From: Caldisphaera lagunensis DSM 15908
GTDB taxonomy: Archaea; Thermoproteota; Thermoprotei_A; Sulfolobales; Acidilobaceae
Direction: 5' to 3'
DNA length: 64,000 bases
NCBI RefSeq assembly: GCF_000317795.1
Contig: NC_019791.1
Span: 62,001-126,000 of the forward strand
The notes under the pieces were generated by a model, which was not told where the DNA came from, made no database searches, and saw only the letters and a list, made by a program, of their open reading frames with translations. A program made the position numbers and the translations under genes. Within the stretch, counting starts at the first letter, position 1; each line of letters opens with the position of its first letter. This document shows positions 1 to 9,169 of the stretch, piece after piece.

Positions 1-2379
1 GAAGTTTCTGTGACTACAATGCAGCCTGGTTCTACTTATCCATGGTATAATTATAATACATCATTTGAAGTAGTTTCATATATAACTTTCCAGAACGGAA
101 CTTCAGTAACAACAGGCAGCTTCAACGCTTATATTTATACAGTTAATGGATTATTAGAAAAGGTTCCATTAACATATAATGGACAATATTGGGTTGCAAA
201 TGTTACTATTGAGCCAGGTAACCCACCTAATACATGGACTATAGTGGTAAATGGTACGTCAAATGATTTAAGTGGGTTAGGAGCAACAGATATAGATGTT
301 GGTGTAGGATTGGCAATAATTTCTCCATTCACTGCAATGCTTTATCCATTTGGTCCGCCCTTATTCCCAAATACTCCATATCCTATTGAAGTATATGCTA
401 CATTACCTAATGGTATGCCTGATACTAATTTAACATTAAACGCTTATTTAATAAAGAATGGTGTCACTTATTATAGCACAGAGTTAGTAAATGAAGGAGA
501 TGGAACTTATGTCGGAAATATCTTTTTACCTTATCCAGATCCACAAGGTGTTTATACATTGCTTGTTAATTCATCTTTAGGTAGCGTTTATACATATGAA
601 TATTTTGGAGAAGCGATTTATGAAAGCTTTGTTATAACTCCGGTAAATGATGGTTTACCAAGCACTTCACCAGGAGAAACTGTAACATTAGCTGCCCTTG
701 TATTTAATCCAATTGGTTTGGGAATGTATACAAGTAATGTTTTTGCTAATATATATAATTTATCTGGCTATTTAGTTGCTCAAATCCCCTTAACTCCAAC
801 TGCTTCTGGATTACAAGTTGGATCTTACACAATACCAGCTAATTTATCTCCAGGTTTCTATAATGTTGTGTTCGTTTCAAGTGAAAATACATCAATAAGT
901 CCATTATTTGGTTATGCAAATCAATCTTTCTTGGTTGCTCCATCAGGTCTGCAAACAACAATAAATGCTGTAAGCATTGCTTATGAAGGGCAATCTATAG
1001 ATATATATGCAAATATAACATACCCTAATGGGACAGAGGTTAAATTTGGAACATTTACAGCAACTCTAATACCTGATCAATATTATTCGTCATTATTAAC
1101 ATACAGTTTTACTGTAGGAATACCCTTGCAGTACAATTCAACACTAAATGAATGGGTTGGAATATTATCATTACCTTCATTGAGCAACCCAGGTATATTT
1201 ACAGGTTTAAGTTCACTCGAATTATCAGGACCTTGGTCTCTAACCATTTCTGGAGAATCAGCATTTGGCCACGATATAGTATCAACTCCATATAATATTT
1301 ATTTGGAACCTTATACCTATGTAGGATCTATGTTATTAACGGAAAATAATTTAACATCATTGCCAATGGGAACGCAATTTGGAAACTCTATAACTGGAAT
1401 TTATTCATCAGAATTAATCATAGAAAATGCTTCTGTTACTATTGAAAATAGTTTAATTAACAATTTAACAATAATTAATTCAAAGGTCAAAGTAATAAAT
1501 TCAAAGGTCGAGACAATTTCATCAAAGAATTCGAAATTAGTATTGATTGATGATGATATAGGCCCAGGATCTATTGGGGTTACTTTGACTAATAGCAATG
1601 CAAACATAATCAACAGCTTGTTTGAAAACTTGCAATACGCATTTTATCAAGAAAATAGTACAGTGTATTTAAGCGGATTTAATGAATACAATGTTACAAG
1701 CTTATCTAAATTACCAAAGCCATCAATTGTAAGCACATATCCTGAAAACATTACAACTCCTATAAGCAATGTAATCGTGAACGTAACAGGTGTTAATATC
1801 GTTCCCACAGAGGTATTATTAAATGGGATCCCAGTTAACTTTTCTTATAAAAATATTAGTGGCTTATTAGAAATTATGATACCATTCAATTCTACAGAGT
1901 TACCCGATGGTACATACACAATAACAGTTGTGTTGAACAATGGATTACTTTATAATGTGAGCAGCAAGATATACAATAATTATCATCTGCTTTCACAAAA
2001 TTCGCTGATTCAATATCTAAAGAATATGACTTCTTCCGAATTATCATCTCTTTCATCAACCATGACAAAAGAGTACAGTAATTTGTCATCAGAATTCTCT
2101 TCATTAAAGATTTCTTTATCAAACGTTAACTCCACATTAGAATCGCAAGTATCATCATTAAATAACAGATTAAATAATGTAGCGTCTTCATTAAATACAA
2201 CAATAGCATCTCAAGTAAGCTATTTAGAAAGAACAATATCATCAATCAATTCAACAGCAACTTCAGCTAGCAAGACGGGCTCAACATCTTATGTTATTGG
2301 CACATCTGGAGTTGCAGTAGGAATTGTGGGTATACTATTAGGTGGAATAGCTTTAGCTATGAGGAGGGTGGTAAAATGA
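1..2379 (+). CDS. Cell-surface protein with coiled-coil stalk and C-terminal membrane anchor (5' partial)
   Basis: The frame is open to the first base, so the N-terminus (and any signal peptide or enzymatic domain) lies outside the window. What is visible is about 790 residues rich in Asn-X-Ser/Thr glycosylation sequons. The first ~430 residues look like repeated beta-sandwich domains. Residues ~455-560 have short Ile/Asn/Ser-rich repeats suggesting a small beta-helix. Residues ~660-755 are a Ser/Leu-rich heptad region likely to be coiled coil, followed by one membrane segment (~763-785) and a basic end. This architecture resembles the C-terminal part of crenarchaeal S-layer stalk proteins (SlaB-like) or of anchored subtilases; the sequence alone cannot decide. 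The stop overlaps the start of the next gene (ATGA), so the two are probably cotranscribed. Confidence 0.75.
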   Translation, partial: EVSVTTMQPGSTYPWYNYNTSFEVVSYITFQNGTSVTTGSFNAYIYTVNGLLEKVPLTYNGQYWVANVTIEPGNPPNTWTIVVNGTSNDLSGLGATDIDVGVGLAIISPFTAMLYPFGPPLFPNTPYPIEVYATLPNGMPDTNLTLNAYLIKNGVTYYSTELVNEGDGTYVGNIFLPYPDPQGVYTLLVNSSLGSVYTYEYFGEAIYESFVITPVNDGLPSTSPGETVTLAALVFNPIGLGMYTSNVFANIYNLSGYLVAQIPLTPTASGLQVGSYTIPANLSPGFYNVVFVSSENTSISPLFGYANQSFLVAPSGLQTTINAVSIAYEGQSIDIYANITYPNGTEVKFGTFTATLIPDQYYSSLLTYSFTVGIPLQYNSTLNEWVGILSLPSLSNPGIFTGLSSLELSGPWSLTISGESAFGHDIVSTPYNIYLEPYTYVGSMLLTENNLTSLPMGTQFGNSITGIYSSELIIENASVTIENSLINNLTIINSKVKVINSKVETISSKNSKLVLIDDDIGPGSIGVTLTNSNANIINSLFENLQYAFYQENSTVYLSGFNEYNVTSLSKLPKPSIVSTYPENITTPISNVIVNVTGVNIVPTEVLLNGIPVNFSYKNISGLLEIMIPFNSTELPDGTYTITVVLNNGLLYNVSSKIYNNYHLLSQNSLIQYLKNMTSSELSSLSSTMTKEYSNLSSEFSSLKISLSNVNSTLESQVSSLNNRLNNVASSLNTTIASQVSYLERTISSINSTATSASKTGSTSYVIGTSGVAVGIVGILLGGIALAMRRVVK

Positions 2380-4262
2380 AAAAATTGACTTTGGGCGCAA
2401 TGGTAATTTCTATTGTAATTTTAGTAACTTTAATGCCTCTAACTTTTGCTATATAAAACAATACATATCTTAATAATAAAACCCCTAGAATGATCACAAA
2501 TCTAACTATATCCTCTAATTTATTTAATAAATTAGATGGTAATGATGGATATTATTCTTCTGAGGCATTCCAAATAATGCCACCGGCAAATGTAACACCA
2601 ATAAAAGTTACCATGGCAACAAACGTAAACTTTAGCAATTCTGGTATGATTCCATATACAGTGCCTGTTTATATACCGCCTGGGAATTATGATTTAATTT
2701 TATTAAATATTTCTATAAAAGAATTAGGTGGAACACAATATGACAGAGCCCTTTATGTTTATGCTAATAGCACCCCAATTTTTTGGGGTTCAACACAAGA
2801 AATTTTGAACTCGACTGCAGAAGCAGATTTGACATTATTTGAAAACCTATTAAAAGGGCCAGTGGAGTTTCAAATAGTATTACCAAATTACATAGTACCT
2901 AAAATAGGGGTAACAGGTTATTATCTATTAAATGCGACATTATATCTATATCCAGGCAAATCATTAAGTGATTTACCAAATTATTTCATACCTTTATTCG
3001 TAAACAAATTGGGTTATTCTTACGTAACATTAAACCCACAAAACGACCTTGCTATGCAAAGCCTTAATTTACCTAATGGGACGCAAAAAGCAATGCTTTT
3101 ATTATATGAAGAAGGGGGCTATAATGATGAATTTTGGTACACCAATGAACCTGCTATAAGGAATATTGAAGTTTATTATAATGATATGCTTGCTGGTGTA
3201 TTAAATCCATTTCAAACATTGTATACTGGAGGAATAGATTCATCCTATTGGAGACCAGTTACGTCCATAAATACTTTATCATTCCACACGCCCTATTATA
3301 TAGACTTAACTCCACTCTTAGCTATGGGAAATCAAGCATCAATAGCTGTATCTGTAAGTAATTTAAATGAAGCAGAGCAGTTAACTGGGTCACCATTCTT
3401 TGGCTGGGATATTGCTGGGGTATTAATGTTATGGGTAAATACATCCAATCCTATGATTTCAGGTCAATTAATAAATGCAAAAAGTAAATTAATGGATACT
3501 TCGCCTTTCTTTATACCTGGCTATACTGGAATCTATTATCAAGAAGCATCAAGCTATTATATCAATTATACATCAATACTAAAATTCAAGTATGGAACAG
3601 AGTATGCCTCAGATGTCCAATATGGAAAGACATCTGCTCTACAAACATTAACCAGCTTTACGCAATACGCATATTTAGATGAAATGTTTGCTGAGAGATC
3701 TTATGAATCAGGATTCTATAACTCTTCATTAAGTATATCAGGAAATTACCCGGTATCAATGTTTTTTGACTTTTTTGAAACACCAATAACTAATCCAAAT
3801 GTAATTCCATATAATGTTTCATTCTTACAAAACGGTACTTTAAGCTTGAACCCATCTTATTCATTAAGTCTTATAACAGGAAATTATAATTTAAGCGAAT
3901 CATTGAATTATAACCTAAAAGCAATTGGTGGATTAGGAGGAATTATGGAAGTAATAAATCAATATGGAGGAGCAGTTTTAATTGGACTAACAAATAACAA
4001 TGCAATAACAACCAAATCATTAACAGCAACGTATTTAGTAAATGGTATAGGATTTGTTGAAAACTTCTTTGAAGAAGGAGTTCAAAACAGTACAACAAAC
4101 CTAGCAGGCTACCTTGTTAAATATTTATTAAGCTATACTCCAATTAACTTTACTAATGTTTCTAAAACTATGAATACTTTAACTTCTACCTCTAATCTAA
4201 AAATTAGTACAGCTATGAAATATATTTCAAAAAATTTCCTATTAATTAAAAAATCAATATAG
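2376..4262 (+). CDS. PNGase A-like secreted protein, interrupted by an in-frame TAA after the signal peptide
   Basis: An ATG at 2376, overlapping the upstream stop and preceded by GAGGAGG, opens a typical signal peptide (MKKLTLGAMV..., hydrophobic core, ending near Ala-Ile). The frame then meets TAA at 2454-2456. It continues in the same frame for 600 codons without another stop, and the first later ATG is at 2490. The mature part resembles the peptide-N4-asparagine amidase A family (PNGase A) by its overall beta-rich, Tyr/Asn-rich look; this is a family-level impression only. Translation from 2490 would give a protein with no export signal, although the sequence is clearly extracellular in composition. 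The gene is therefore either a recent pseudogene, a sequencing error (TAA for a Tyr codon), or read through. Confidence 0.6.
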
Positions 4263-4288
4263 GTTTAGCTTATAATTTTTATTTCATC

Positions 4289-4299
4289 TTTTTTTTTTT
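4289..4299 (+). terminator. Oligo-T terminator
   Basis: A run of 11 T residues lies 27 bases past the stop of the PNGase A-like gene. Oligo-T runs act as intrinsic terminators in archaea. No strong hairpin precedes it. Confidence 0.6.
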
Positions 4300-4349
4300 G
4301 AATAAAAAATAATATTAAATATTAATAAAAAATTAATTTAATTTTAAGT

Positions 4350-4760
4350 TTATATGTATAATACTACGTTTGATTTAGCTGCTTCGTTTAAAAATGTTGA
4401 GACACCTGAGATATTATCAACTAATGGGTCAAAATCTTCTTTTTTCAGTTTTAACATGTCAGCAACTAATGAGCAGGCATCTATTCTAACCTTACCTGAT
4501 GACTTTGCATCTTTAAGCATTCCATACCAAGTTACTTTCTTTTCCATCATATAATTTGCTGCAGTTTGTTTATATTCTTCATAGTCTTTGCCGATTTTAT
4601 CATATTTTTCAGGCATTCCTTTCTTAAAAGCTACTTGAGCAAAGCTTAGGAAAACATAGACTTCCATATTTTCTGCAACAGCTCCTGAAACGATAACTGC
4701 CAATGATAAAAGTTTTTCCAACGTGGGGGATATCATAAATATAGATACTTTCTCTGTCAT
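4350..4760 (-). CDS. DsrE/DsrF-like family protein
   Basis: 136 residues, a usual length for the small DsrE/F/H-like sulfur-relay and peroxiredoxin-like family. The N-terminal beta strand (KVSIFMISP) is followed by a helix and a second strand (MEVYVFLSF), as in this Rossmann-like fold. Cys96 in the context DACSLVADM matches the single conserved Cys that carries sulfane sulfur in family members. The start ATG at 4760 has a GGGGAGA ribosome-binding site. It lies alone between convergent and same-strand genes, so its partner is not shown by context. The substrate is unknown. Confidence 0.75.
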   Translation of the reverse strand: MTEKVSIFMISPTLEKLLSLAVIVSGAVAENMEVYVFLSFAQVAFKKGMPEKYDKIGKDYEEYKQTAANYMMEKKVTWYGMLKDAKSSGKVRIDACSLVADMLKLKKEDFDPLVDNISGVSTFLNEAAKSNVVLYI

Positions 4761-4855
4761 TTTCTCTCCCCAATATTCTATATATTGAGAAGTTTATATA
4801 ATTTTATATTTTCTCTATATGGAATCTTTGATTTTGAATATTTATAAGCTAAATT

Positions 4856-6103
4856 TTATAAGTATTTCTTAATTCTTTTTATAATAGAAGCGAATATCAT
4901 TAAAATAACTACAAAGATAGCTAAATACAAAAGACTTTGAATTTCTGATGGAAAGCTGTAAGAACTTGAACTTTTATTAATTTGAGTTAAATTAAACATA
5001 TAGGTTAAAATGGGTTTGTTGTCAACAACTAAAATCGCTTTTATAAGATAATATCCATGAGATAGTGTAATATTAGATTCATTACCTCTAAAGTTTTCTA
5101 TATGGTTATTTTTAATAGTTACATTCCATAACGTTTGTGGAATGAAAATTAATATATAATTGTTAGAATTGTTTATTATTTTAATTCCTGGAATCCAAAG
5201 TGAAGTTTGATTTAACATACCTTGAGTTTGATATATAACATCATTATTATAATGCTCGTTAATTCCATCTAATTGGTTTACGCTTTCTAAAGTAACGCTA
5301 CCAGCATAATAGTTTGGGCTATCTTGGAAAGCTGATGGAATAAAATACCATGAATTGTTATAAAGATAAAATAATTGCATTGTTGAATTCCATTTATAAA
5401 CAAAAAGCTGCGATCCTCTAGAAAAACCGCATATAACAAATTGTAAAACAAATGGATAATATAAGCTATTAACAGTTTCAGGCGCAAAACCTCCCATATT
5501 CCCTATTAAAAATCGAGGATTCCTTGATTTAATATTTACAGTAATATTATCTAGCAATATTTTGTTTGTTTTATATGTTGAGTTTTCGAAAATGAAATAA
5601 ACTAAAAATCTTGGATATGTTGAGTTGCCTATAATATAATCGTAAATCTTTATTGAAAACGGAGTTATTGATGTAAATGTTATTGGAAATTCATATGCAT
5701 AATAGTTATTATAAATGGAACCTTTTCCGTTAATAAGGGAAATAGATGAATTTGAAGTTGTTACGTTCCACACATTATCAAGAAAATTTATTTTATATGT
5801 GTTATTTTCCTTGATAACTCTAGAAATTGATTGAACCCATAATGTAGTATTTAATGAAATATTAACATTTGCATTTAATTGTAAGCTATAGCCATTTATA
5901 AAATTAGGATTTGCAGAATAGAATGATCCATTATAAAAATTGAATATACCTAGCAAGCCATTTGTTGAATAGCCATACTGAAATGTGCCATTATTTGTAA
6001 TAATAGTCCCATTATCGTTAATTCCAACACTCGTAGATTTTGCTATATTTAAAGTTAAAAATGAAAACATAATTATTATGAATATTATTAAATATTTTTT
6101 CAT
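4856..6103 (-). CDS. Thermopsin-like (peptidase A5 family) surface protein
   Basis: 415 residues with an N-terminal signal peptide (residues 1-~22), a heavily Asn-glycosylatable extracellular body and a C-terminal membrane segment (~389-409) followed by a basic tail. The pattern 'LWVQ... INFLDNVWNVT' around residues 85-115 and the later Gly-rich 'GNMGGFAPET' and 'YAGSVTLESV' stretches resemble thermopsin, the acid protease family of thermoacidophilic archaea. The active-site residues of that family are not firmly known, so activity cannot be judged. It would act outside the cell, held by the C-terminal anchor. A TATA-like AT-rich stretch lies upstream. Confidence 0.6.
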   Translation of the reverse strand: MKKYLIIFIIIMFSFLTLNIAKSTSVGINDNGTIITNNGTFQYGYSTNGLLGIFNFYNGSFYSANPNFINGYSLQLNANVNISLNTTLWVQSISRVIKENNTYKINFLDNVWNVTTSNSSISLINGKGSIYNNYYAYEFPITFTSITPFSIKIYDYIIGNSTYPRFLVYFIFENSTYKTNKILLDNITVNIKSRNPRFLIGNMGGFAPETVNSLYYPFVLQFVICGFSRGSQLFVYKWNSTMQLFYLYNNSWYFIPSAFQDSPNYYAGSVTLESVNQLDGINEHYNNDVIYQTQGMLNQTSLWIPGIKIINNSNNYILIFIPQTLWNVTIKNNHIENFRGNESNITLSHGYYLIKAILVVDNKPILTYMFNLTQINKSSSSYSFPSEIQSLLYLAIFVVILMIFASIIKRIKKYL

Positions 6104-6298
6104 TTTTTCCCCATAATATTAACTGTATTGAATTCTTATATTTTTTCAAGAAAACAAATAATGAATTGGAAATTTAAATAAATTTTTATCTTTATTAATA
6201 TTAATCGAATATAATAAATTTAACATTATAAATAAATTTATTAATAATGGAAAAAGTATTACATTACCAATATAAAAAACTTATAACATTTTAATGTA

Positions 6299-7522
6299 TT
6301 ATAATGAGCCATTTATAACATTTCCTCTATAGACTATTTTTTTAATTCTATTATATCCCCAATAATATCCTAATTGATTTATATTTTCTAAATCCCATAT
6401 TAGCAAATTAGCATCATAACCTTCTCTTATTGTTCCTTTATTTTCAAGCCTTAAGCTATATGCAGAATTAATTGTGGAAAATGCAAGCGCTTCAATAGGT
6501 GTAAAATTAAGATAATAAATAGCTAAATCAATTGCAGTTTGCATCGATATCATTGGACTATTTGCACTAAAATCGCTTCCCAATGCAAATAATGCTTTTC
6601 CCTTTATTGGCTTTATTCTTGGTTTATTATCACTAAGCATGCTAATTGTGCTAGCAGGCAATAATCCAATTACTGTATTTGTTTTTGAAATTTCTTCTAA
6701 ATTTTCTTCTGGACAATTTTCCAAGTGATCTATTGAATCTATTAAGAACTCGTTGATTAATTTAGAACATCCAATATATTTTAATTGATCTGCATGCAAT
6801 CTCAACCTAAAGCCATATTTTATAGATTGGTTGAAAATTTTTCTAGTTTGCTGCATATTAAATACATTTTCATCGCAAAACACATCAACATACTTAGCTA
6901 AATTCAATCTTGAAACTTCAGGAATGATCTTATTTATAAAATAATCAATGTATTCTTCTTCATTGAATTCCTTAGGAATTACATGAGCTAGAAGTGTTGG
7001 AACTATATCATATTTATCTTTAAGGTTATTAATTACCTTTAGCATCTTAATTTCATTCTCAAGATCTAAACCATAACCTGATTTTATTTCTATTGTTGTT
7101 GTACCATTTGATAATGAATTCATTAAAACCTTATCGAGCCTATTCTTTAAGGATTCAAAAGATGCATCTCTTGTAGATTTAACAGTTTTATAAATACCTC
7201 CACCTTCTTTTAAAATTTGAGCATAACTAATTCCTAACAATTTTTTATATAATTCATCTTCTCTACTTCCAGCGAATAATGCATGTGTGTGCATATCTAT
7301 TAATCCGCTTGTTACTAAATTTCCTTCTGCATTTATGATATTCTGACTCTCATATTTTGTTTTTATATACTCTGAATTTCCAATTTCTAAAATTTTTCCA
7401 TCTTTTATTGCAATCCCATAATCATGTAAAATCTTTGTATTTCCATCATTAATTTTTCTAACAGGCTCAGTAAAATAAACTAATTCACCTATATTATAAA
7501 TTATTAGATCAGCCTTAACCAT
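6299..7522 (-). CDS. hutI: Imidazolonepropionase
   Basis: 407 residues, full family length. It hydrolyses 4-imidazolone-5-propionate to N-formimidoyl-glutamate, the third step of histidine degradation. Metal ligands are visible in DMHTH (residues 76-80), in the later His of RLHADQLKYIG, and in the GSDFSANSP Asp motif. The start ATG at 7522 lies inside a 205-bp repeat that also contains a copy of the 3' end of hutG. In the ancestral arrangement hutI directly overlapped the end of hutG by 8 bases; the vapBC insertion now separates them by about 1.5 kb. Whether hutI still receives hutG transcription is uncertain. Confidence 0.93.
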   Translation of the reverse strand: MVKADLIIYNIGELVYFTEPVRKINDGNTKILHDYGIAIKDGKILEIGNSEYIKTKYESQNIINAEGNLVTSGLIDMHTHALFAGSREDELYKKLLGISYAQILKEGGGIYKTVKSTRDASFESLKNRLDKVLMNSLSNGTTTIEIKSGYGLDLENEIKMLKVINNLKDKYDIVPTLLAHVIPKEFNEEEYIDYFINKIIPEVSRLNLAKYVDVFCDENVFNMQQTRKIFNQSIKYGFRLRLHADQLKYIGCSKLINEFLIDSIDHLENCPEENLEEISKTNTVIGLLPASTISMLSDNKPRIKPIKGKALFALGSDFSANSPMISMQTAIDLAIYYLNFTPIEALAFSTINSAYSLRLENKGTIREGYDANLLIWDLENINQLGYYWGYNRIKKIVYRGNVINGSL

Positions 7523-7685
7523 TTTTGTTCCCCAAATAGCTATTTATTGAATACAAGAGTAATTTAGCTGCTAATCTGCTAGTATTATTATTAATATCAT
7601 ATGGTGGAGAAACTTCAGTTGTATCAATACCTAAAATTTTAGAATTCCTTGTTATTTCATTTTATTTCATTTATTATTTTAATAG
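7471..7685. repeat. 205-bp direct repeat, left copy (hutI 5' end plus hutG 3' end)
   Basis: Bases 7471-7685 match 8965-9169 at a constant offset of 1494. I saw no mismatch by eye over 205 aligned bases. The only difference is an extra 10-base unit (TTTATTTCAT duplicated in tandem) in this copy near 7661-7670. The repeat spans the first 17 codons of hutI and the last ~56 codons of hutG. Confidence 0.95.
7515..7685 (-). pseudogene. hutG 3' fragment, duplicated
   Basis: This is the copy of the last ~56 codons and stop of hutG carried by the left repeat. It contains the 10-base tandem insertion, which shifts the frame, and has no start. It is a by-product of the duplication that accompanied the vapBC insertion. 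Confidence 0.85.
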
Positions 7686-7835
7686 ATGAGTTAAAAATCC
7701 TTTAGTAAAAAGGGTAATTTCTAAACAATGTTATCAAGAAAATCAATTACAAAAATCTCAAGTATTAAATATTTATATTGAATAAATTATGTTATAAAGC
7801 AAAAATCGGCATAAGTTATTAAAACTTGTATTCTC

Positions 7836-8240
7836 TTATATCCACTTCCTTTCTATTTCGTTCACTTTGCTTAGCTCCTTATCCTCACTAACAATTAGAG
7901 TAATTCCGTTGCTTAGCATGACCCCTAGATGAAGGGCATCCGAAGGCTTAATGTTATATTTTACCATTAAATTTGCTGCCTTAACGTAATCTTCTTCGCC
8001 CAGTTCAAGAATAGTCAGATATGGTAAGATCTCTGATTCTATGAAATCTATAGTGAGGTCATAAGGTACGTTGTACTTTCTCTTAGAAACGTAAATAAGC
8101 TCGTCAAGGACAAGAACGTCTGTGTAGCACTTGTAATTGGTCAAGATGTCGAAATATAAGTTCTCATAAGGAACCCTATTGTTTGGCTCAGAGAGAGCGT
8201 TGAGATAAACAAGGAGGGGGGTATCTATGAAAACCTTCAC
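7836..8240 (-). CDS. vapC: PIN-domain ribonuclease toxin, VapC family
   Basis: 134 residues, usual PIN-domain length. The acidic residues that bind metal are in place: Asp6 (KVFIDTPLL), a Glu near residue 47 (LDELIY), Asp near 99 (PSDALH) and Asp near 117 (SEDKE). VapC toxins cleave RNA, often tRNA or rRNA, and are held inactive by the partner antitoxin. The start is a GTG whose last bases form the TGA stop of the antitoxin gene (4-base overlap), so translation is coupled. Confidence 0.9.
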   Translation of the reverse strand: MKVFIDTPLLVYLNALSEPNNRVPYENLYFDILTNYKCYTDVLVLDELIYVSKRKYNVPYDLTIDFIESEILPYLTILELGEEDYVKAANLMVKYNIKPSDALHLGVMLSNGITLIVSEDKELSKVNEIERKWI

Positions 8241-8506
8241 TCCTCAAATTCCTCCTCAAGTGATATCCCTTCCATATCACCTGGCCTTGGTTCTTTGTGG
8301 TCAGGCACTTCGGCAAGCTTTTCTATATGCCTTCTCATTGCCTCCTTCAGAGTATTTTTATCAACAGGTTTTTTGGCGGGCTTAATCACTATTCCATCAT
8401 TGATCTCAACTATAACTTCATCTCCTTCATCTATGCCTACTGCCTCGCGGACTGCTTTAGGCAATATTATATAACCCTTTCTCCCAATCCTTAGCTTAAG
8501 AGTCAA
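8237..8506 (-). CDS. vapB: AbrB/SpoVT-type antitoxin of VapC
   Basis: A swapped-hairpin AbrB domain (IGRKGYIILPKAVREAVGI, then EGDEVIVEI) at the N-terminus is followed by an acidic tail that would wrap the toxin. The frame is open from TTG 8542, but I choose TTG 8506 (89 residues). It has GGTGA seven bases upstream (8514-8518), and the TATA box at 8551-8558 would start transcription near 8528, inside the longer frame. The protein probably also represses its own promoter, as VapB proteins commonly do. Confidence 0.85.
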   Translation of the reverse strand: MTLKLRIGRKGYIILPKAVREAVGIDEGDEVIVEINDGIVIKPAKKPVDKNTLKEAMRRHIEKLAEVPDHKEPRPGDMEGISLEEEFEE

Positions 8507-8550
8507 ACTAGGTTCACCCTCAGTATAACTTAGTTGTACCAATTCTTATA

Positions 8551-8558
8551 TATTTATA
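8551..8558 (-). promoter_or_regulatory. TATA box of vapBC
   Basis: TATAAATA on the minus strand, about 45 bases upstream of the preferred vapB start. It predicts transcription from about 8528 and supports the shorter antitoxin. Confidence 0.5.
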
Positions 8559-8608
8559 CTAGAAAAATCATCCTAAAATGTATTATTTATTTTGTTCATT
8601 CAATCCTC

Positions 8609-8645
8609 TTCAATCTTGCTGAGCTCTCTATAGCTCAGAATTGAA
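8609..8645. repeat. Imperfect inverted repeat in the insert
   Basis: A 7-bp inner stem (CTGAGCT at 8619-8625 with AGCTCAG at 8632-8638) and a 6-bp outer stem (TTCAAT at 8609-8614 with ATTGAA at 8640-8645) lie in the 420-base gene-free stretch between vapB and the right repeat. Apart from this hairpin I see no gene or known site in 8559-8964. Confidence 0.5.
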
Positions 8646-8964
8646 TTGATTTCTTTACTTATTATAAAAAAGATGATTCCCGATTATTCTAATTAAATCG
8701 CTATTAGGATAATAAAGAAGCTCTAAAAGATTCTTGTATAGAAAATCATGTTTTTAATCTTTTAAAAAATAACATATTAGCTTTTAATCTCTTATCTCAT
8801 TAATAACTCATGTTTATATTTTCTTTGCAAATTCATCAAAATATTAAGAGATATTCCAAAATATCAATCAAAGTATATCATAGAAACAAGATTTCTATAA
8901 GAATTGGGAAATAAAGGTGGCTAGATTAAATAAGAGTGTTTAAACATATCCAGAAGTAGCTCTC

Positions 8965-9016
8965 TAAAATAAACTAATTCACCTATATTATAAATTATTA
9001 GATCAGCCTTAACCAT
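8965..9016 (-). pseudogene. hutI 5' fragment (17 codons)
   Basis: Begins with the hutI ATG at 9016, overlapping the hutG stop by 8 bases, and encodes MVKADLIIYNIGELVYF before running into insert DNA. It shows that hutG and hutI were once an overlapping gene pair. Confidence 0.85.
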
Positions 9017-9169
9017 TTTTGTTCCCCAAATAGCTATTTATTGAATACAAGAGTAATTTAGCTGCTAATCTGCTAGTATTATTATTAATATCATATGGTG
9101 GAGAAACTTCAGTTGTATCAATACCTAAAATTTTAGAATTCCTTGTTATTTCATTTATTATTTTAATAG
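8965..9169. repeat. 205-bp direct repeat, right copy (hutI 5' end plus hutG 3' end)
   Basis: Matches 7471-7685 apart from a 10-base tandem insertion in the left copy. This copy forms the functional 3' end of hutG. Confidence 0.95.

Larger units (their letters stand above)
7686..8964. mobile_element. 1.28-kb inserted segment carrying vapBC between direct repeats
   Basis: The 1279 bases between the two repeat copies interrupt an otherwise continuous hutG-hutI junction. The insert holds a toxin-antitoxin pair whose DNA looks richer in G+C than its surroundings, with about 150 bases of gene-free AT-rich DNA on the left and ~420 on the right. No transposase, terminal inverted repeat or short target duplication is visible. 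The mechanism is therefore unknown; foreign origin is inferred. Confidence 0.6.
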
